Source: Acanthaster planci (lineage: Eukaryota; Echinodermata; Asteroidea; Valvatida; Acanthasteridae). From it: 64,000 nucleotides of DNA. The stretch is taken from assembly GCF_001949145.1 (NCBI RefSeq), contig NW_019091369.1, forward strand, positions 1,396,983-1,460,982. Reading direction: 5' to 3'. The position numbers and the translations under genes are program-made. This document shows, piece by piece, positions 12,001 to 21,000 of this stretch; positions within the stretch are counted from its first letter, which is position 1, and each line of letters begins with the position of its first letter. Below the pieces are notes generated by a model that saw only the letters and a program-made list of their open reading frames with translations, was not told where the DNA came from and did no database searches.

Positions 12001-15000
12001 CAGATCGTGTAATGGGTACAAGACTTCATGACACTTGACTTCAACATTCTATGAGGAGTATTATCAAAGTTCCGTTGTGCTCATCCTACCCAAATAGTCA
12101 CTAATTTAGCAAATTTAGCAAATGACATGTCTGTTGGCATTGGCGCTCCAAAAAAGGACGAACATTGCAGCAGCACGATGCTGCATCGTAGTACTAGAGG
12201 GCATACTACAGTTGATCAAGTTGTTGGTGAATGGCAAAAGGGGTGAAAGGAAATTTGCGAAAGTAGCAAGTGTTTGGGTAGGTATTCCCTAACAGGCTCT
12301 CACATACATGTGCTTCTGTGGGGGAGGAAGTTAACTGAGGATAAGTAAATAGTAGTTTTTCTTTAGGTTTCCCAATTAAGAAGAATTTGAATTACGGAAG
12401 CTAATTCCTTGAAGTGAATGACATCCTTTCTACTCCGTGCCCTCCTACCAGGCAATCTGTTGAGTCCATCGCTGAACACCCAGTAGTACAAGACTACCTC
12501 CGTGCCTATCAGATTGTCATGGACTTCAAAGACTCCCTGATCACTGCTCTCCGTGACAAAGGTACAGACAGACCAGTCTGAGTTCAGGACATTGATTCCG
12601 AGTCTCCACTTTCCTGTTTGACGTCCATCAGAACATTTATACTAATATGATTTGAAGGATAAAATATGAACAGTCATCGGTGATAGTGAGCTGTAGAATA
12701 ATGCTAGAAGTGGATTGCCTTTAAAACAATTTTGTGGAATCCGCATGTAAAGTAAGCCATATTAAATTGCTGCTTTGAACAAATCTCAGCTGTGATTATG
12801 AGTTAAAATATGAAAAAGCTTAATTTTTGATTCTGTAGAGCTCAACTGTCTGATTAATTTTCTTTGCTGCTTCCAAATTTGTTACAGATATTCCAAAATT
12901 GCTATTTGCATAAAACAGTTGTAAATAAACTTTGTAACTTTTTTCCTTTACTGAGGTGAATAATCCATATAGATATCAGTAAGTTTGTCTCCTTTTTTCA
13001 TCAACAGATCTCCTGTCAGCAGCAGAGAGGCTGGCGGATATTGGTCAGCTAACCTTCAACCGTAATCTCAACGTCCAGAACCAGGTGTATGAGATGACCA
13101 CCAACATAATGAGCTGTGAGTAATGATGCTATGGACACGATTCTTGGAAAAGCTAAAATTTGGAGAAGAAAATTGTTTCGGCCCGTTCTTTGTTATTACC
13201 AATCGAAATCGAATGGTGGAAAATGTTTCTTTGCTATTTTTTGCGCTGAAGCAAAAATCAGCTGACAACTAGTCACAGGGGTCGTCCATTTTGTACCAGT
13301 GTCTGACAGCTANNNNNNNNNNNNNNNNNNNNNNNNNNNNNNNNNNNNNNNNNNNNNNNNNNNNNNNNNNNNNNNNNNNNNNNNNNNNNNNNNNNNNNNN
13401 NNNNNNNNNNNNNNNNNNNNNNNNNNNNNNNNNNNNNNNNNNNNNNNNNNNNNNNNNNNNNNNNNNNNNNNNNNNNNNNNNNNNNNNNNNNNNNNNNNNN
13501 NNNNNNNNNNNNNNNNNNNNNNNNNNNNNNNNNNNNNNNNNNNNNNNNNNNNNNNNNNNNNNNNNNNNNNNNNNNNNNNNNNNNNNNNNNNNNNNNNNNN
13601 NNNNNNNNNNNNNNNNNNNNNNNNNNNNNNNNNNNNNNNNNNNNNNNNNNNNNNNNNNNNNNNNNNNNNNNNNNNNNNNNNNNNNNNNNNNNNNNNNNNN
13701 NNNNNNNNNNNNNNNNNNNNNNNNNNNNNNNNNNNNNNNNNNNNNNNNNNNNNNNNNNNNNNNNNNNNNNNNNNNNNNNNNNNNNNNNNNNNNNNNNNNN
13801 NNNNNNNNNNNNNNNNNNNNNNNNNNNNNNNNNNNNNNNNNNNNNNNNNNNNNNNNNNNNNNNNNNNNNNNNNNNNNNNNNNNNNNNNNNNNNNNNNNNN
13901 NNNNNNNNNNNNNNNNNNNNNNNNNNNNNNNNNNNNNNNNNNNNNNNNNNNNNNNNNNNNNNNNNNNNNNNNNNNNNNNNNNNNNNNNNNNNNNNNNNNN
14001 NNNNNNNNNNNNNNNNNNNNNNNNNNNNNNNNNNNNNNNNNNNNNNNNNNNNNNNNNNNNNNNNNNNNNNNNNNNNNNNNNNNNNNNNNNNNNNNNNNNN
14101 NNNNNNNNNNNNNNNNNNNNNNNNNGTCACAGGGGTTGTCCATTTTGCACCAGTGTCTGACAGCTAGTCACAGGGATTGTCCATTTTGTGCCAGTGTCTG
14201 ACAGCTAGTCACAGGGATTGTCCATTTTGTGCCAGTGTCTGACAGCTAGTCACAGGGGTTGTCCATTTTGTACCAGTGTCTGACAGCTAGTCACAGGGAT
14301 TGTCCATTTTGTACCAGTGTCTGACAGCTAGTCACAGGGATTGTCCATTTTGTACCAATGTCTCAATTTTGTCGATGATATTTTATTTCCAGTTCTGAAG
14401 GAGGCAGCGAGCATCATCAACAGCTACCTCTACAATGATATGGTAAGTAGGAGTATTTCTGAAGCATCATTTCACAGAATCATATCATCATTGGTGGACT
14501 GAAAATTGGGTAAAGTTCCGCGCTGTTCTTTCCAGCTTATTTCATGTTTGTAAACATTTACAGTCATGCTCGTAACAAATTCATAATAAAAGATGTTCAG
14601 TTTGGTTTCATAAATACTTGATTAATTTACTAGATATCAGAAGTAGGTACAACAAGCAGGTATAACAGTGTAGCAAAACTTGTAAATATCTGGTAGTAGA
14701 ACAGAAGGACTCATATCTTCCGTGCTAACAAACATAACATGAGTCGGAATGAACTCAAGAAACTAGGATTATTATGTTAAGTGTGGCTGTTCAAGCTCAC
14801 ATTAGCGTTTGTAAACGGTACCTTTAAAAAAAACCAAGATTGGTCACTTTTGTTTATCCCCTTGCAGGAGCCTGCCGTATCCTCCCTGATTACTACGCAG
14901 GCAGATACCTCCAAGACAACCAGCCTGAGGAAGGAAGAGAGGGAAGACAAGCAGACGATAGAAGCAGAATCTACTGTTGAGATGACAGCAGTCACCGACC

Positions 15001-18000
15001 CAGATGTCCGAGAACTAAGAGAAAATTACGAGAATTTGTAAGCAACCCTGTCATTGGTCTTGAAACTGAGATGAAATTTGATGACCAAGTGAACTGATGA
15101 ACAAATGGTCCAAGAAGACCTCAAACAGTTTTGCAGACATCAAAGGAAAAAATTATGTCTTACATGTCGGATACAGTAGCGACATAGTTTCACCACGTTG
15201 GGTGTACTGACAGGATTGCCTTGTAACACATACATTTTATTTCAGAAATCTTATTTTGCACCGGATGTATCTTTTCTCATCACTTTTTCTCACAGGAAAT
15301 TCAGTCTTGACCAACAGAAGAAAGATTATGAAGATAAGCTAAAGTAAGTGCAAAACCAAAAACTCATTTTCCACGTACAATATTTGTACACTCTAAAAAT
15401 CTTCCTATTCCTAGCAAACGAAATAATCTACTAGCCAGATGGGTTTATTTAAAGTGAATCCCTTTCCTTTCGAGAACTCAAAAACGGGTTATTCTGTTCT
15501 CATATACTACCTAACCTTAATAAAAATAAATATTCAACTTGGGGAACTGTAAGAAGAATTTTTTGGGGGTGTTTCTGTTTTTGTTTTTTAAAATAATGTT
15601 CTTTTTTGCCAAACTCCAAAGCAACAATGCTGTGATGATGATGGAGTTACAGGACACCATTCAAGAGCTTCAGCATGAATTGTCCGCCTTTGGGGGATCC
15701 CCTTCCAAACCTTTCTCGGCAGTGTCCGGCATGTCAGCCCGCTTTGACCCAAACACAGAACCCACGATCATCTTCTCCAGAACAGACTCTGAGCGCAACC
15801 AGAAAGCCCTCAAGAGAGCTGTCAATGCACGCAAGGTGAGAGAGTACACCAAGATGAGGCCTAGGGAGTCCTTTCACCTTGCATAGGTGCCCCTCGTTGG
15901 TGACAAATGAAAAGGTTGGAGTGACAGTCTAATGTCATTGTCCATCTCTGTGTGGACCAAAGAACAAACAGGTCCACCCAATGCAGGCTGTGTAAACCCT
16001 GTGCAGACTAAGCCAGGGCCGTTTTCTAATACTCAACTTCCGCTCCCTCTTAGGCTCCACTGTTTATTTCCTAGCTAACTTTGAAGCTGCAAACACAGTA
16101 ATAAGTCTAATAGTGCCACAGAACATCAAACAAGATCCAAGAAAGCCAAGAGTTGCAGCAATCCAATGTAATTTAAACGCTTCAGGCCCACAATCGGGGA
16201 TTGGTTTTGGGAACGAAGCATGAGACGGAGACGAAGTTGAGTATTGGAAAACAGCCCAGGTCTTCACAAAGTTTCTTCCTAGTGAAGAGTTGTAGAGGCA
16301 TTTTGGCTCAGGGTTAGGGTTATCCTTAGCAAAAGGAAGAGTAAAGTCAAGGAAACTTCAATAAACGTCCAGGATGGATAAAATTTAAGCTCTCATGTCC
16401 TTTGATCCAAATGGTCATTTGAGGTAATGTTTGAGTTTGTAAGATATCTGACTTTGTAGAAATTTATAATTCAAGATTGCATGCGCTCAAGCAAACTGCT
16501 AGTCCACCCCAGGTTACAACAGAAGCAAATACCTCACCAGACTTTTTCCCTGAATCAATCACCACTCAAAACATTCCTTTTTTGCCTCATGCTCAAGGTT
16601 TTGGCAACTGAATTCAGAAATTGCTAAAAATTGGTTTTTAAAAACCTAATCTTTCAAAGGGTTGTATTTCTATTATTTCTTTGTAGTTGGAGCCACAGCG
16701 ATACATGGAAGTGGTGCAAACCATGGATCAGTATACAGTCCTACCAGCAAAACGCTTTGTCCATCTGGCAAAAAAATACACTCACCACATGCACATGAAG
16801 CAGATTGAAGGTAAAGAAGGTCTCTCTGACGTGTACGCGAGTCAAGTTCCTACAATTGTGTGAAACTTCATTAGTTTTACAAAGTTTGAGAACTTGTATT
16901 GCAGAATACTTGTCCGTTCTTGTCAGTTCTTATCAGTTCTTATCAGTTCTTATCAGTTCTTGTCTCAACTTGGCAACTTCTCACTCATTCTATCCAGATC
17001 TCTTTAAGTTTGACTTTCTGAATTTTTATTTTGTTCTTCTGTCCCCAGAGAACGTGAGGCAGAGCAACTCCTTAGATGAGGAAGTCTACGCATTATTGGA
17101 GAGAATGGAAGCACTACAGAGCCTGGTGAGAGAATATTGAATATTATAAATCATTTTCACTTGGATTTTTTCTCTGTGAACAAATGTCACAGTTCATTAA
17201 ATTGTAAGCTGTTGCTAGTACAAGATACAAAGGTTTTCCCTAAACCTAATGAGTGTTTCTTCTCTGGATTTGTAGAGGGCACAGCGTTGGGGCGATCAGA
17301 TGGACAATCTTGCCTCAGAACGTCTACACCTGGCTCAAATGTTGATGGAAGCGTTGCGGAAAGTGGAGGAGGAATCCGGCATCTTTATGATCAAGCCGAT
17401 ACTGTCCTGGAAAGGAAGGTGAGAGAGAAGACCGGAAACTCCAGCTTGATGGTGGAGCCTCCCTTATTATATTATTCCAAGTGTTTGGGGAATGGTGCGG
17501 TGGTTGGGTTTGTCCTGACCCTCTGCTGCCTTCTGTAGTGATGTCCATGGTTCGAATCCCTCCCGGTTGCATATTGTTGACTAGTTACCAGTTCCTTCTT
17601 CGTTACTTGGGATTCTGCCCAGCTGGACTGACCAAGTTTTACATTTTTTATTTTAAATGATGAACGTAAATTGCTTTACAACTGATTTTGTGCTACTAGC
17701 CTCTGTCTGTTTAAGCAGTAAGCACAGTATGAATTTTTAATGCAAAGAAACCATTGGCATATCTTTATTGTGAAACAGTACTCAGCACTAGCATCTTTTT
17801 CAACAATCCTGAACTCAACTTTTGTGCTGACTGTTTAGCAGCTCTAAGAAACCGATTTCATGAGCGACACCCTATGGGCTATTATTATGATGCTACCATG
17901 TTTGTCTTGTTCCCTGTCAACCCAATGGCAGTAGCATTAAGATTTCACTTAATGATAAAAGGGAACAAACTATTCCCTGCCAGCCACAGTTTGGTTACAT

Positions 18001-21000
18001 TGCTTTGAATGGTAGAAAAGCAAGATGGCTGCCCCATGATAGAGATCTGTTGTCAAATTTCTATATTCATCATCATTGGATTTTCTTCCTGTGCACACTG
18101 TGACCTTCAGAAACCAGATTCCACACTACCAGCAGAGCCGGATCAGCGAAAACTACCGGCCCAAGCCCTTCCTGAAACCCATCACCCCGTTACGTGACGG
18201 TACCCCACTCAACATGGTCCCAGCACCTACCCCTGCCTCCCAGCACCCTGTCAAGAGTGCCCTCATGAGGCCTTCCACACAGGTAAGGATCATGCTGCTT
18301 AACTGCTGGCCAAGGTCACACATCAGTGTGCCATCTCTCACTTTGTGGTGACACAAATATTTCAGGCCCAACGCCTTGGAACACAGAACCCTCCCATGTC
18401 AGATCTCTGCACACTGTTTCATTTTTCCAAAAGAAGTTTAAAAGCACATCTATTTATAATATAATTTTAGTTACCTTCCATTGTCAGTGGTCATTTCTTA
18501 GCGTCATGATCTGAATGGAGTGACATTACAGAAATCCTGTGTAATTTATTGACGCCCACATAGTGCTACCTATCCTTTATAAGACAGAAACATCAATGCT
18601 TTTATATTTCACCGTTGCGCTGGCACTTTTCATGTGCACAGATACAAGAACAGAAAAGCAACGAAGGTCCAACAGTTGAGTTGTAATTACAGTGTCATGT
18701 CTGACATTGTCCATTATCAAGATAATCATGTGCCAATCTGTTCCATAATGTTGATATTTTTGTGAGACAAAGAAATGACTGTATTGAAGTGTGGTCGGTC
18801 TTTAGCCATTGTGCTCTCAAAATACACTTTCACTCTGTCGGACATATAATAAAATTGATCAAATGTGACCTGGTCCTAAAAGAGTCTTAATGTCAATTTT
18901 TTTCTCGTAACTCTGCTTGAGTTTTCTATTAGACGAAGCAAACTGAGCAAATGATGTATCACTGAGTTTAACAGATTGATGAAAATGGGTATTATGTGAG
19001 TGAGGGTTCCTATTAATTTACATGGTGTAAGATTCTTTGAAAGGCCTTCTGCACAAAAGTGACTGTTGCGGCGTATGACTCATTTTGTTGGACTACGTAT
19101 CAACTGGTTTACATAACTCTTACAGCCACATGTACAACTACGCTTATCAAATGCGAGTCCTTCTGAATCAGTTTTGTCAACACCCCCTACAGGATGCAAC
19201 TGCTACTGATGGGCAGACTGCCCCAGACCAAGCCAACGAGGTCCCCATCAAAGGATCTAGTGTTCACCTGGTGGGTCCCCAGTCCCAGCCCATGTGGGCC
19301 ATGTCCACCTCCTTCGCCCCACCCAGCGGTGCTGGCGACCCTGCCAAGGACCAGTTCTCCATGGTTACTACACCGCGGATCTTGGAGCTGGACGTGAACC
19401 GCATGCTGATTGGTCAGAATACCGTTAGGTGGGTCGGACTTTACAAAGAAAGAAAAGATTGAGGTGATTACAATGCCCGCTAGCCACACCCATACAGTGC
19501 CAGAATTCATCTGAGCTCAATGAGTACCTCTGGAACATTATTCTCAAGGTTTTTGTGATTTTTTCAAAGTTCTAACCTCCAAGTTCAGTGGTTTACCTCC
19601 AAGTTCAGCGTTATAGTCAAGTCCATTCTCAAGTCCTTTCACAAGATCAGTCAGAAGAAATAGGGTGAGCAGTGACAGAGGAATGCGTTAATTTTTGTCA
19701 GAGTTTATTTGAATAGCTTGTTGACTTGACTGGATGGCTCGTGACAGACTTGTGATTGCATATCAGGGAATTTCAATGGACTTGACTACGACACTAGTTT
19801 AATAAAATTTGGTAATTCTTTGCAGCACACTAAATATTCGATATTGTCAGATATCAAAATCTATTATTGTCACAAACTTCCTGACTGCACAAAGGACTGT
19901 CAGCCTGCAGGTCATTTCCCGGACTGACAATTTATCCTTGCATTATGGAATGATAAGATGCTGTTAGTTGTCTTGCTTACTGCCATATTATTTCTGCCAT
20001 TCCCTTCCATTTTCACCCCACACTCTGCAAGAACTAAGATTTACAGGTGAATATTGATTAATTTGGGTGTTGTTATCTCTCTCTTTCTCAGCGCACTGAC
20101 CAAGCCATTTCCACCCAGCAATGACCGCTTAGTGAACGCATCCAATGCTAGCGTACGGTCCTACATGAGCATCGACCGACCATCAGCCCACCCGGGTCAA
20201 GTCACACAACAAGGCAGGCCCAATTCCACAGGTATGGTAAACGTATAGGCACAGAGTCGGTGCATCTGATAAGGAGCTGCTCAACTCTCAAACCAGACAG
20301 TATTCCCAGCAGCATAAATTGTCGAGTGTTTTTGCTCACAGCCATGTTGCAGTTGAGTCCATCACGACACCAGTGACAAGTAGCAGGACGAACAGTAACA
20401 AAGAAATGCTTTTGTTACAGTTCATTTGAATAGCCTGTGACGGGATGACCTGGGATGGACTTGTGATGAATTTGCTGACGGCCTGACTTCAAAACTGCCT
20501 CACAGGCTCTTAAGCACCAAGCATAAAGTCTTCGGTGACAATTCTGGGAGGCACACAAGTGTATCCGTGATCACCAGTGTAAACATCCTCATAAATTGTC
20601 TCCAAACTAAGACAGACATTGTTCTGGTAACTTCCATGTGGTCTCGAACAAATCAGCTTCAAAAGGCGGAATTGAGATAGCAGAAGTTAGAATTTTAGTT
20701 GTACACAAACAGGTATCATCAAGTCTTACTGGTCCACTGTTGGACAATGCCTCAGCATTGCTGCATCCGAATAATTGACAGTAAAACTCAATCTCATTAA
20801 TCATTAAATCATTTTGTTCTTGCACCAGGCACGGAAGGATCTCGAGCTTCACCAGCCATCCTTGCTGTTAAGACACCCAACAGCGCCGGTTCTCGTCACA
20901 GTAGAGCTCTGAGCGAGAGTGCCCTATCCCTCAACCAGCCCTTGCCTCCAATCAAACTGCCACCCAACAACACCCCGGAGGATGGGTTCAGAGGTCGGAG

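Noticed and set aside
13273-14201. Long open frames through the second N block
   Set aside because: Same artefact; the flanks are minisatellite.
13272-14362. CRISPR-like direct repeats
   Set aside because: Head-to-tail units without unique spacers, inside a eukaryotic intron: a minisatellite.
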